64,000 nt of DNA from Saccharothrix algeriensis (GTDB taxonomy: Bacteria > Actinomycetota > Actinomycetes > Mycobacteriales > Pseudonocardiaceae). Numbering within the stretch: the stretch's first letter is position 1; each line of letters begins with the position of its first letter. Location of the stretch: assembly GCF_016907655.1 (NCBI RefSeq), contig NZ_JAFBCL010000001.1, positions 1,612,001 to 1,676,000 on the forward strand, given 5' to 3'. The notes under the pieces were generated by a model. The model ran no database searches. It saw nothing but the letters and a program-made list of their open reading frames with translations, and was not told the DNA's origin. A program made the translations under genes and the position numbers. Positions 1 to 7,980 of this stretch are shown piece after piece.

Positions 1-212
1 AGCGCCGCGGCGCGGGCGACCTCGGCGACGCGCTCGGCGTCCTCCGGGTCGACGCCCGCCCGCAGCACGGCCAGCGCGATCGCGCGGTACATCGCGCCGG
101 TGTCCAGGTAGCGCGCGCCCAGCGCGGCCGCCAGCCGGCGCGCGGCGGAGGACTTGCCGGTGCCCGACGGCCCGTCCAGGGCCACCACACCGCGCAGCTC
201 ACCGTGTCCCAC
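1..212 (-). CDS. cmk: Cytidylate kinase, 5' part only (cut by window edge)
   Basis: Phosphorylates CMP/dCMP with ATP in the cytoplasm for nucleotide salvage. Only the first 70 codons are in the window. They show a P-loop GPSGTGKS at residues 14-21 and the nucleoside-monophosphate-binding motif DTGAMYRA at about 37-44, typical of Cmk N-termini. The GTG start at 212 is chosen because GAGGAGG (221-227 on the top strand as cctcctc) sits 8 nt upstream. The rest of the gene lies left of the window. Confidence 0.9.
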   Translation of the reverse strand, partial: MGHGELRGVVALDGPSGTGKSSAARRLAAALGARYLDTGAMYRAIALAVLRAGVDPEDAERVAEVARAAA

Positions 213-332
213 CGGGGTTTCCTCCTCAACGCGACGGTCCGCGACCTGGACGCCTCCGGGGCGCCGCCCGGGCGTCGACCCCACCATTGTGCCCGGTGCG
301 GCCCGTCACACCGGCGGCAGGGCGCGCGGGGA

Positions 333-1490
333 TCAGTCCAGGTCGGCCAGCAGGAGACCGCTGCGCGGCTTGGGCGTGAAGTAGGTGCTCTTGCGCGGCA
401 TCCGGCCACCCGCCGCGTGCACGGCCAGCACGTCGGCCACCGGGACCGGCGCGATCAGCAGCAGGGCGTCGGCGTCCAGCGGCACGCCGCCGGTCACCGG
501 GCGCACGTGCGGGCTCTCCGGGTCCAGCCCCAGCGCCCGCTCCAGCAGGTGCGACTCGACGAAGGCGTGGTCGACGCCGGCCGAGGGCAGCTCCACCCGC
601 AGCGCCCGCGCGCCGGAGACCGCCACCACCGCGCCGGGCGACGGGCGCGCCGACGCGTCGGCCTCGGCCACCCGCAACCCGAGGCCGCGCCACGCCGAGG
701 CCAGCGCGTCCAGCCCCAGGCCGGTGCCGACCAGGGCGCGGTGGATGGGCCCGACCCGCAGGTCCGGCCCGGCGGCGACCAGGGCGAGCAGGCCGGTGAG
801 CCCGGCCGCCGCGGCCGCCGCGACCCGGTGGTTGCCGTCGGCGACCATCAGCGGGTGCGCGCCGGCGGCGGCCAGCAGGGCGTCCTGCCGGCAGCCGGGC
901 CCGACCAGCCACAGCCAGTGCCGCCGCCCGCCCGGGTCGACCACCGACACGGCGGGCTCCTCGGCGACCTCGGCCACCAGCCGGGTCAGCTCGGACGGCC
1001 CGGCGACGCCCCGGCCGGGCCGCCGGGCCGGCCACCCGGAGGTGTCCTCGGGCACCGGTACCAGCAGCGCGGCGCTGGTCGCGCAGCCCAGGCCGGACAG
1101 CACGCGGGCGCGCTCGGCCACCACGTCCGGGTAGACGTCCTCGGTGTGCCCGACGGCCGCCGGGTCGACCATGCACAGCAGCCCGTACGCCGTGCCGTCC
1201 GGGCCGTCCACCCGGTAGGGCGCGACGACGTCGGTGACCTGGCGGTAGGCCGTGCGGCACAGGTAGGCCAGCTCGGCGCGCGCGGCCGGCAGCGCGTCGA
1301 GCAGGCCCAGCCCGGCGGCCAGCGCCGAGGGGGTGCGGTGCGGGTGCTGCACCGCCAGCAGGGTGCCGTTGCGCGTGGCGGCCAGCGCCTCCACCACGCG
1401 CTCGGGCTCGGCGAACTCGTCCACGTCAGGTCCCGGCACGCGGTCCCGGACCACCCAACCGCTGCGCACCGCCCGTACCCGATCAGTCAT
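333..1490 (-). CDS. DUF1015 family protein
   Basis: A 385-residue protein of the widespread DUF1015 family, whose biochemical role is not established. The family hallmark DGNHR is at residues 218-222 and the conserved C-terminal MPRKSTYFTPKPRSGL block is near the end. Soluble, with no signal peptide. It is divergent from the antiporter pair, with only 20 bp between the two start codons. The ATG at 1490 has no Shine-Dalgarno sequence but lies 6 nt after an ATAGTA -10-like element, so the mRNA is probably leaderless. Confidence 0.85.
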   Translation of the reverse strand: MTDRVRAVRSGWVVRDRVPGPDVDEFAEPERVVEALAATRNGTLLAVQHPHRTPSALAAGLGLLDALPAARAELAYLCRTAYRQVTDVVAPYRVDGPDGTAYGLLCMVDPAAVGHTEDVYPDVVAERARVLSGLGCATSAALLVPVPEDTSGWPARRPGRGVAGPSELTRLVAEVAEEPAVSVVDPGGRRHWLWLVGPGCRQDALLAAAGAHPLMVADGNHRVAAAAAAGLTGLLALVAAGPDLRVGPIHRALVGTGLGLDALASAWRGLGLRVAEADASARPSPGAVVAVSGARALRVELPSAGVDHAFVESHLLERALGLDPESPHVRPVTGGVPLDADALLLIAPVPVADVLAVHAAGGRMPRKSTYFTPKPRSGLLLADLD

Positions 1491-1510
1491 GGCTATTACT
1501 ATCCGGACCC
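1491..1510. promoter_or_regulatory. Overlapping divergent leaderless promoter
   Basis: The whole 20-bp gap between the divergent start codons contains one AT-rich block. The six bases 1497-1502 read TACTAT on the top strand and ATAGTA on the bottom strand, each placed 6-8 nt before the ATG it would serve. That spacing puts both transcription starts at or next to the start codons. Mapped starts would be needed to confirm it. Confidence 0.55.
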
Positions 1511-1990
1511 ATGAACGTCGAGGTCACGCCTTTGCCCGGAATCGGCACCCGCCAGGACTTCATGATCCGCGCGGGCCGCCGCATCGGGGTCATCACCTAC
1601 CGCGACGGCAAGTTCGAGCTGATCGTGTCGCGCAAGGACGACCCCGACGACTGCTCGGCCTCCGTGGCGCTCACCCCGGCCGAGGCCGGCACGCTGGCCG
1701 GGCTGCTGGGCGCGCCGCAGCTGGTCGCGCACCTGGACGAGCAGCACCGCGACGTGGCGGGCATCTCGACCAGGCAGTTCCCGATCGTCCCCGGCTCCCG
1801 GTTCGACGGCCGCACGCTGGGCGAGACCGAGCTGCGCACCCGCACCGGCGCGTCCATCGTGGCCGTGGTGCGCGCCGGCTCGGTGCACCCGTCGCCGCGC
1901 CCGGACTTCCCGTTCGAGGGCGGCGACCTGGTGGTCGTGGTCGGCACGGCCGAGGGCCTGGCCAAGACGACAGACGTCCTGGACGGTTGA
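1511..1990 (+). CDS. KhtT-like regulatory subunit with TrkA-C domain
   Basis: A 159-residue cytoplasmic protein. Residues about 1-65 form a small N-terminal domain and about 75-157 an RCK C-terminal (TrkA-C) ligand-binding domain ending in a FEGGDLVVVVG strand motif. In the KhtT/KhtU type of system this subunit gates a K+/H+ antiporter, and the antiporter gene begins 4 nt after the stop here. Family assignment is from sequence pattern; the ligand is unknown. No clear ribosome-binding site is seen and the start is probably leaderless. Confidence 0.8.
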   Translation: MNVEVTPLPGIGTRQDFMIRAGRRIGVITYRDGKFELIVSRKDDPDDCSASVALTPAEAGTLAGLLGAPQLVAHLDEQHRDVAGISTRQFPIVPGSRFDGRTLGETELRTRTGASIVAVVRAGSVHPSPRPDFPFEGGDLVVVVGTAEGLAKTTDVLDG

Positions 1991-1994
1991 GCCC

Positions 1995-3176
1995 TTGCAC
2001 GACACCGCGATCGCCCTGATCCAGCTCGGCGCCGTCTTCTTCGGCCTCGGCCTGCTCGGCAAGATGGCCTGGCGGATCGGCATCTCCCCCATCCCCCTGT
2101 ACCTGATCGGCGGCCTGGCCTTCGGGCAGGGCGGCCTGGTCCCCCTGCACGGCATCGAGGGCTTCTCCCACATCGCCAGCGAGATCGGCGTCATCCTGCT
2201 GCTGCTCCTGCTCGGCCTGGAGTACTCGGCCGCCGAGCTGATGACCGGGCTGAAGCGGTCCTGGACCGCCGGCCTGGTCGACATCGTGCTCAACGCCGCG
2301 CCGGGCGCGATCGCCGCGCTCGTCCTGGGCTGGGGCCCGGTGGGCGCGCTGGCGATGGCCGGCGTCACCTACATCTCCTCGTCCGGGATCATCGCCAAGG
2401 TGCTGGGCGACCTGGGCCGGCTGGGCAACCGGGAGACCCCGGTGGTGCTGTCCGTGCTGGTCTTCGAGGACCTGGCGATGGCCGTCTACCTGCCCATCCT
2501 GACCGCCGTGCTGGCGGGCGTGAGCTTCCTGGGCGGGCTGAGCGCGGTCGGCATCTCGCTGGCCGCCATCACCGTCGTGCTGGTCGTGGCGCTGAAGTTC
2601 GGCCGGTACGTGTCGGCCGTGGTGGACAGCCCCGACCCCGAGGTGTTCCTGCTCAAGCTGCTCGGCGCGGCGCTGCTGGTGGCCGGCCTGGCCTCGCAGC
2701 TGCAGGTGTCGGCGGCGGTGGGCGCGTTCCTGCTCGGCATCGCGATCTCCGGCTCGACCGCGGAGAACGCGACGCGGATGCTGGAACCGCTGCGCGACCT
2801 GTTCGCGGCGATGTTCTTCGTCGTGTTCGGGCTCAACACCGATCCCGCGTCCATCCCCCCCGTGCTGGCGCTGGCGGTCGCGCTCGCGGTGGTCACCACG
2901 CTGACCAAGGTCGCCACCGGCTGGTGGGCGGCCAAGCGCCAGGGGATCGGGAAGCTGGGCCGGGCGCGGGCGGGCGCGGCGCTGGTGGCGCGCGGCGAGT
3001 TCTCCATCGTCATCGCGAGCCTCACCGTGGCCTCCGGCGCGGTGGACGGGGAGCTGGCGGCCCTGGCCACGGCCTACGTGCTGCTGATGGCGGTGCTCGG
3101 CCCGGTGGCCGCGCGCGTCGTCGAACCGCTGGCGAAATCGGTCCGCGGGCGTTCGGCGGAGGCCGCCGCGGTCTGA
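1995..3176 (+). CDS. CPA2-family monovalent cation:proton antiporter (KhtU-like)
   Basis: A 393-residue integral membrane protein with about 11-12 hydrophobic segments and the conserved LLLLLLGLEYS and GAFLLGIAIS helices of Kef/KhtU-type CPA2 exchangers. It lacks a C-terminal TrkA-N domain; regulation is presumably supplied by the TrkA-C protein encoded just upstream. It starts with TTG at 1995, 4 nt after the upstream stop, so the two are translationally linked. Likely job: K+ or Na+ efflux in exchange for protons. Confidence 0.85.
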   Translation: MHDTAIALIQLGAVFFGLGLLGKMAWRIGISPIPLYLIGGLAFGQGGLVPLHGIEGFSHIASEIGVILLLLLLGLEYSAAELMTGLKRSWTAGLVDIVLNAAPGAIAALVLGWGPVGALAMAGVTYISSSGIIAKVLGDLGRLGNRETPVVLSVLVFEDLAMAVYLPILTAVLAGVSFLGGLSAVGISLAAITVVLVVALKFGRYVSAVVDSPDPEVFLLKLLGAALLVAGLASQLQVSAAVGAFLLGIAISGSTAENATRMLEPLRDLFAAMFFVVFGLNTDPASIPPVLALAVALAVVTTLTKVATGWWAAKRQGIGKLGRARAGAALVARGEFSIVIASLTVASGAVDGELAALATAYVLLMAVLGPVAARVVEPLAKSVRGRSAEAAAV

Positions 3177-3296
3177 TTCGGGGTTCCTCGCGGACCCGCT
3201 TCCCGGGCTCGGCGGAAAAGCCGCTTTCGGCCCCTTGTAGGGGGGTGACCGGCAGGGCTACACCTGATTTCCGCCTTGCCCGAGAAGGGGGCCGCC

Positions 3297-4496
3297 ATGC
3301 CCGACCAGAGCGAGACGACGACCGGCCGCTACCTGGTGCTCCTGGAGGGCGGCTCGGTCGCCGCCGGCGCCCGGGAGATGAGCCGCGTGGCCGGGATCAC
3401 CGCGACCGCGACCGTCGAGTCGGTCACCGCCGGGCAGTGGGGCGCCTCCGACGGCGTCATCTTCCACGACCTCGGCATCGCCCTGGTCGACGCCGACCCG
3501 GACCAGGCGGGCGCCCTGGCGCGGGCCGTCGACCGGCCCGGCCCCATCGCCGTGGTGGAGCCGGAGCGGGTCGTGCGGGCGATCGCCGCACCCGCCCCGG
3601 AGGACACCGGGGCGGGCGGTTCCGCGGTGGTCGACGAGAGCGCGTTCACCTGGGGCCTGCAGGCCGTGGGCGCGCCGCTGAGCACGGCGTCCGGCGCGGG
3701 CGTCCGGATCGCCGTGCTGGACACCGGGTTCACCACCGACCACCCGGACTTCGCCGGCCGGACGGTGCTGACCCACTCGTTCGTCGAGGGCGAGACGGCG
3801 GAGGACGCGCACGGCCACGGCACGCACTGCGCCGGCTCCGCCGCGGGACCGCGCGAACCCGCGTCCGGCGGCCCCGGCTACGGCGTGGCCCACGAGGCCG
3901 AGCTGTACGCGGGCAAGGTGCTGGCGAACTCGGGCCTCGGCGCGGACGGCGGCATCCTCGCCGGCATCGCCTGGGCGGTCGCCAACGGCTGCGCGGTCGT
4001 GTCGATGTCGCTGGGCGCGGCGGTGCGGCCGGGCACGCCGCACTCGCAGGTCTTCGAGCAGGCCGCGCAGCGCGCGCTGGCCAGGAACACGCTGATCGTG
4101 GCGGCGGCGGGCAACGAGAGCAGGCGCCCCGACGTGGTCGCGCCGGTCGGCCACCCGGCCAACTGCCCGTCGATCCTGTCCGTCGGCGCGATCGACGAGC
4201 GGCGGGCCACCGCGCCGTTCTCCTGCGGGTCGGTGGACACCACCGGCCAGGTCGACGTGGCCGGGCCCGGTGTCAACGTGTACTCCAGCTGGAACGGCCG
4301 GACCCCCGGGACCAGGCACAAGCGCACCCAGGGCACCAGCATGGCGACCCCGCACGTGGCGGGCGTCGCGGCGCTGCTGGCCCAGCGGCACGGCGCGCGC
4401 GGCTGGGAGCTGTGGGCCCGGCTGATGCAGTCCGGCCACCGGCTGGGCCTGCCGTCCACCGACGTCGGGGCGGGCCTGGTGCAAGCCTGCCCCTGA
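3297..4496 (+). CDS. S8 family subtilisin-like serine peptidase, no signal peptide
   Basis: A 399-residue subtilase. The catalytic triad is D142 (AVLDTGF), H174 (HGHGTHCAG) and S348 (GTSMATPH), with oxyanion N273 (AAAGNES). The first about 115 residues resemble an I9-like propeptide region but no signal peptide or Tat motif is visible, so it may act inside the cell or leave by an unusual route. The ATG at 3297 is preferred over an in-frame TTG at 3276 because AAGGGGG lies 6 nt upstream. Single-gene unit. Confidence 0.85.
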   Translation: MPDQSETTTGRYLVLLEGGSVAAGAREMSRVAGITATATVESVTAGQWGASDGVIFHDLGIALVDADPDQAGALARAVDRPGPIAVVEPERVVRAIAAPAPEDTGAGGSAVVDESAFTWGLQAVGAPLSTASGAGVRIAVLDTGFTTDHPDFAGRTVLTHSFVEGETAEDAHGHGTHCAGSAAGPREPASGGPGYGVAHEAELYAGKVLANSGLGADGGILAGIAWAVANGCAVVSMSLGAAVRPGTPHSQVFEQAAQRALARNTLIVAAAGNESRRPDVVAPVGHPANCPSILSVGAIDERRATAPFSCGSVDTTGQVDVAGPGVNVYSSWNGRTPGTRHKRTQGTSMATPHVAGVAALLAQRHGARGWELWARLMQSGHRLGLPSTDVGAGLVQACP

Positions 4497-4601
4497 CCGG
4501 CCGCGACGGGTCCGACGGGCGGGGCGCGGGAGGTGGTTTGGGCCGGCGAGCGGGGGTAACCGTTCGGTGAGCCGAATCACCCCCTCCGAGGAGGTCGAAC
4601 G

Positions 4602-5477
4602 ATGAATGCCCTGCTCGCCGTGCAGACGGCGCAGGCCCAAGGCATCGGTGAGGCCGCCGGTGACGCCTTGCGGTCAGTGGTGACCTTCCTGCCGAAGCTC
4701 GTCGGGTTCCTCGTCGTGCTGCTCATCGGGTGGATCGTCGCCCGACTGCTGCGCACCGCCGTGCACAAGGTGCTCGAACGGGTGCACTTCGACCGCGCCG
4801 TGCAGCGCGGGGGCATCGGCGACGCGATGGCGCGCTCGAAGTTCGACGCCTCCGGGCTGGTCGCGCAGATCGTCTACTACGGCATCCTGCTGATCGCGCT
4901 GCAGATCGCGTTCGGCCTGTTCGGGTCCAACCCGGTCAGCAACCTGCTGACCGAGATCGTGGCCTGGCTGCCCCGCGCGATCGTCGCCATCGTGATCATC
5001 GTGGTCGCCGCCGCCATCGCCCGCGCCGTGCGCGACCTCGCGAGCCGCGCGCTGGGCAGCCTGTCCTACGGCCGCACGATCGCGAACGTGGCGTCCTGGT
5101 TCATCATCGGCCTGGGCGTGATCGCCGCGCTGAACCAGATCGGCGTCGCCACCGCGGTCACCCTGCCCATCCTGATCACCATCCTGGCCACCGTCGGCGG
5201 CATCGCCGTCGTGGGCGTCGGCGGCGGCCTGGTCAAGCCCATGCAGCAGCGCTGGGAGGGCTGGCTGACCCGCGCCGAGAACGAGGTGCCGCAGGCCAGG
5301 GCCCAGGCCGAGGCGTACCAGCGGGGTCGCGAGGACGTGCGGCGCACGCAGGAGGCCCCGACGCAGCACGTGCGCCCCGTCGGCGAGACGCCGGCGCACG
5401 CCGCCACCATGCCAACCCCGCCGGTCGGGAACCCGGTTCAGCCCCAACCGAACCCCGGCCAACGCCCGCCGCAGTGA
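4602..5477 (+). CDS. Small mechanosensitive-channel family membrane protein
   Basis: A 291-residue membrane protein with about five helices: LPKLVGFLVVLLIGWIVARLL near the N-terminus, a central pair near 90-145, and helices around 165-215 ending in the glycine/valine-rich GGIAVVGVGGGL. This matches proteins with repeated conserved TM-helix domains classed with MscS-like channels. The C-terminal about 65 residues are hydrophilic and Pro/Gln-rich. AGGAGG precedes the ATG. A role in osmotic pressure release is inferred from the family, not shown. Confidence 0.75.
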   Translation: MNALLAVQTAQAQGIGEAAGDALRSVVTFLPKLVGFLVVLLIGWIVARLLRTAVHKVLERVHFDRAVQRGGIGDAMARSKFDASGLVAQIVYYGILLIALQIAFGLFGSNPVSNLLTEIVAWLPRAIVAIVIIVVAAAIARAVRDLASRALGSLSYGRTIANVASWFIIGLGVIAALNQIGVATAVTLPILITILATVGGIAVVGVGGGLVKPMQQRWEGWLTRAENEVPQARAQAEAYQRGREDVRRTQEAPTQHVRPVGETPAHAATMPTPPVGNPVQPQPNPGQRPPQ

Positions 5478-5489
5478 GGCGGTCGTAAC

Positions 5490-5528
5490 GGGGGGAGGCG
5501 GTGGCGCCCGGCGCCGCCGCCTCCCCCC
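5490..5528. terminator. Bidirectional terminator hairpin
   Basis: An 18-bp GC stem (5490-5507 with 5511-5528, one mismatch) with a 3-nt loop lies between two convergent genes. No U-tract follows, as is common in actinobacteria. Confidence 0.7.
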
Positions 5529-5537
5529 TCCGGCGCG

Positions 5538-5873
5538 TCAGGACTCCAGCGCGTACTCGTCCTCGTCGGCGCCGCGCGCCAGCGAGCACACCGCCGCCAG
5601 CCGCAGCGTCGTCCAGTCCGCGCGCGGCCAGTCCACCAGCGGCGGCGGGCTCCAGCCGTGCGCCCTCGCCTCGTCCAGCACGCCCCTGGCGTAGCCCGCC
5701 AGGAGGATCTCCGCCGCTGCCGCCGGCGCGCCGTGCGCGAGGATGTCGCGCACCGCCGCCGAGTGCTGGTCCACCGCCGCGAGCACCCCCACGGGCAGTG
5801 CCGCCGCGATTCCGATTTCGCCACCGAGCCGGTCCAGGAACCGGCGGGCGGACATGTCCCGCCATCCGCTCAC
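5538..5873 (-). CDS. Small protein, DUF6401-like
   Basis: A 111-residue soluble protein with the pattern ARRFLDRLGGE, then AAVDQHSAAVRDIL and a WPRADWTTLRLAAVCSLAR tail. I recall this arrangement from actinobacterial DUF6401 proteins, sometimes labelled as natural-product associated, but that link is tentative and no biosynthetic genes are adjacent. GTG at 5873 is the longer start; an in-frame ATG at 5855 is equally possible. It is divergent from the acidic/alanine-rich gene at 5974. Confidence 0.5.
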   Translation of the reverse strand: MSGWRDMSARRFLDRLGGEIGIAAALPVGVLAAVDQHSAAVRDILAHGAPAAAAEILLAGYARGVLDEARAHGWSPPPLVDWPRADWTTLRLAAVCSLARGADEDEYALES

Positions 5874-5973
5874 AAGGCCGACACCCTACGCTGTGCGGGG
5901 CAACCGACCCAGCATCGAACAGTTGTTCTATGATCCCGCCGGGTCGGGCCGGACGCGCAGAGAGGACCAGAAC

Positions 5974-6441
5974 GTGCAGGCGGACACGCTCGTGGAGCAG
6001 CAGGACCAGGTGGACGCCGAGGCGCCCGCCGCACCCGTGCCGGCGGAGGACGGGCCCGCCACCGCGCAGCAGGAGGACGAACCTGCCGCGCCCCGGCAGG
6101 AGGAGCCGGCGCCCGCCCAGCCGGCGGCCAAGCCCGCGAAGACCCGGGCGCCCAAGAGCACGGCCAAGAAGACCCGCACGGTCGAGCTGACGCTGACCGT
6201 CACCGGCACCGCCGACGGCGAGTGGCAGGCCGACCTGGTGCACGGCACCAAGCGGGTCGTGCAGGGCCTGGCGATCTCCGCCGCCGCCGTGTCGAAGGCG
6301 GCCAAGGAGCTGCACGAGGACATCGCCGGCGGCATCGACGAGGTCATCGAGGCCGCCCGGTCCCAGCACCGCACCCGCATGGAGGAGCTGGAGGCCGAGC
6401 TGGCCAAGGTCAAGGCCGCGCTCGCCGAGCTGAGCGAGTGA
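5974..6441 (+). CDS. Ala/Pro/Lys-rich protein with C-terminal coiled coil (paralogue of 36444-37142)
   Basis: A 155-residue protein: a low-complexity Ala/Glu/Pro/Lys N-terminal half, a short beta-rich block (VELTLTVTGTADGEWQADL) and a C-terminal helix ending RMEELEAELAKVKAALAELS, a likely coiled coil. The second half aligns over about 85 residues with the gene at 36444-37142, including GEW, KRV and the terminal heptads. I place both tentatively in DUF6319; the function is unknown. GTG at 5974 is chosen because AGAGAGGA lies about 8 nt upstream; the frame is open further upstream but without a ribosome-binding site. Confidence 0.6.
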   Translation: MQADTLVEQQDQVDAEAPAAPVPAEDGPATAQQEDEPAAPRQEEPAPAQPAAKPAKTRAPKSTAKKTRTVELTLTVTGTADGEWQADLVHGTKRVVQGLAISAAAVSKAAKELHEDIAGGIDEVIEAARSQHRTRMEELEAELAKVKAALAELSE

Positions 6442-6491
6442 CCGGACCGGCCGGCCGGGTCGTCGGCCGGTCGTCGCGCTGAGCGGGTGAT

Positions 6492-6532
6492 CCGGGCGGG
6501 GCCGCCACCCGCGCGGGGGTGGCCCCGCCCGG
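6492..6532. terminator. Terminator hairpin between convergent genes
   Basis: CCGGGCGGGGCC (6492-6503) pairs perfectly with 6521-6532, extended by 4 bp after a small bulge. It lies 3' of both the plus-strand gene ending at 6441 and the minus-strand gene ending at 6612. Confidence 0.6.
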
Positions 6533-6611
6533 TGGTCCCACCCGGCGCCACCGCGCAGGCCCCCCGACGAAGGACTCCCGCGAAGGACTCCCGCGGGGGA
6601 GCCCGGCGGGG

Positions 6612-7568
6612 TCACCGCGAGGGGTCCAGCACCAGCTTCCCGGTCGTCCGGCGCGACCGCAGGTCCTCGTGCGCCCGGCGGACCTCCGACAGCCCGTACT
6701 CGCCGCCCGGCACCGCCCGCAGCTCCCCCGCCTCCACCAGCTCGAACAGCTCCGCCACGGCCCGGTGCACGACCCGTCCGGGCAGGCCGAACGCGTGCGG
6801 CAGCCACATGCCGGCGATGGCCGCGGAACGCCCGAGCAGCTCACCCGGGTCGACCGGCGTCGGCCGCTCCCGGCTGGCCATCCCGTAGAAGGCCAGCCGC
6901 CCGAACGGGGCCAGCGCGGCCAGGCTCTGGTCGGTCACCGCGCCGCCGGTCATGTCCAGCACCACGTCGACCCGCCGCCCGCCGTTGGCCTCGCGCAGGG
7001 TTTCGGTCATGTCGCCGGCGGTCGAGTCCACGGCGACGTCCGCGCCCAGCTCCAGCGCCAGCCGCCGCTTCGCCTCGCTGCTGGCGGTGGCGATGACCCG
7101 GCCCGCGCCCCACCTCTTGGCCAGCTGCACGGCGATCGACCCGACCCCGCCCGCGGCGGCGTGGACGACCACGCTCTCCCCCGGCTCCAGGTGGGTGCTG
7201 CGGCGCAGCAGCAGCCACGCGCTGACCCCCTGCACGACCATGCTCAGCGCGGTCAGGTCGTCCACGCCGTCGGGCACGTCGAAGGCGGTGCCCTCGGGGA
7301 CCACCGCCTTCTGCGCGTACCCGCCGGAGTTCACCAGGGCGACGACCCGGCGGCCCTGCGGCGTGCGGCCGACGACCTCGCCGCCGGGCACCATGGGCAG
7401 CCGCATCCGCGCCAGGTAGGAGTTCTCCGCCTGGTGCGTGTCGGCGTAGTTCAGGCCCGCCCGGCTGACCTCCACGAGCAGTTCACCCGGACCGGGCGCC
7501 GGGTCGGGCAGCTCGACCTCGGTCAGCACCTCGGGTCCGCCGAATTCGGTGATCTGGATGGCGCGCAA
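6612..7568 (-). CDS. Zinc-independent quinone oxidoreductase (MDR family)
   Basis: A 318-residue medium-chain reductase. It has an N-terminal GroES-like fold, then an NAD(P)H-binding Rossmann motif AAAGGVGSIAVQLAK and the C-terminal HEDLRSRRTTGKLVL element of quinone oxidoreductases. Zinc-ligand cysteines of alcohol dehydrogenases are absent. It probably reduces quinones or enones with NADPH. TTG at 7568 is chosen because AGGAAGG lies 10 nt upstream; a longer frame has no ribosome-binding site. It sits at the edge of an SDR/MaoC/TetR island. Confidence 0.85.
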   Translation of the reverse strand: MRAIQITEFGGPEVLTEVELPDPAPGPGELLVEVSRAGLNYADTHQAENSYLARMRLPMVPGGEVVGRTPQGRRVVALVNSGGYAQKAVVPEGTAFDVPDGVDDLTALSMVVQGVSAWLLLRRSTHLEPGESVVVHAAAGGVGSIAVQLAKRWGAGRVIATASSEAKRRLALELGADVAVDSTAGDMTETLREANGGRRVDVVLDMTGGAVTDQSLAALAPFGRLAFYGMASRERPTPVDPGELLGRSAAIAGMWLPHAFGLPGRVVHRAVAELFELVEAGELRAVPGGEYGLSEVRRAHEDLRSRRTTGKLVLDPSR

Positions 7569-7692
7569 GGGTGTCCAGCCTTCCTGGGACGGGTCGGGCG
7601 GCGCCCCGCGCCCGCCGTCGCCGGTGCGCGGGCCGGGCAGGTCGGGCAACCGGAGCGGTCCGCCGGGCCGACCGGCCTGGACGTACCAGCAT

Positions 7693-7824
7693 TCACCGGT
7701 TCCGCCGGCGCGCAACACGGCGGGGCCGGCAGCCGCGGCCCGCGAGCCGCCGGGCGACGCCCGCGCCGATCCCGCCCCCGCCGCCGGCGACCAGGGCGAC
7801 CCGCTCCGAACCCCACGCGCGCAT
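7693..7824 (-). pseudogene. SDR N-terminal remnant
   Basis: ATG at 7824 opens a 43-codon frame with a perfect SDR cofactor motif, ERVALVAGGGGGIGAGVARR, followed by a frame break into RPRRVARRRNR and a stop. Further short SDR-like residues (PAVLRAGGTGE) appear in another frame downstream. This looks like the decayed start of a dehydrogenase gene. A CCGACCGGTCGG palindrome sits 1-13 nt upstream of its start and may be its old operator. Confidence 0.5.
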
Positions 7825-7825
7825 C

Positions 7826-7837
7826 CCGACCGGTCGG
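7826..7837. promoter_or_regulatory. Perfect 12-bp palindrome CCGACCGGTCGG, TetR-type operator candidate
   Basis: The palindrome resembles the ACCGACCGGTCGGT-type sites bound by some actinobacterial TetR regulators of lipid genes. It lies in the divergent region of an island that encodes its own TetR protein at 9224-9805. Binding is inferred. Confidence 0.45.
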
Positions 7838-7902
7838 TACGCTGATCGTGCCGGGTGGTGGCGTCGAGCACGGCGGCACCGGTAGGTTCTCCGGCGCTCG
7901 CT

Positions 7903-7980
7903 CACAGCGCTTGTCCACCGGACTCGTTCACAGCGCTTGTTCACCGGACCTGTTCGCAGGGCTTGCTCAAGGAGGATCTC
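7903..7980 (+). repeat. Three 26-bp direct repeats upstream of SDR gene
   Basis: Units start at 7903, 7929 and 7955. The first two are nearly identical (CACAGCGCTTGTNCACCGGA core), the third is diverged (CGCAGGGCTTGCTC) and supplies the AAGGAGG ribosome-binding site of the SDR gene at 7981. A related AAGCGGTTGCTCGG lies upstream of the other SDR gene near 10708, suggesting a shared regulator. Confidence 0.6.

Noticed and set aside
3276..3296. TTG at 3276 as start of the first subtilase
   Set aside because: The ATG at 3297 has a strong AAGGGGG ribosome-binding site at proper spacing that would lie inside the longer version.
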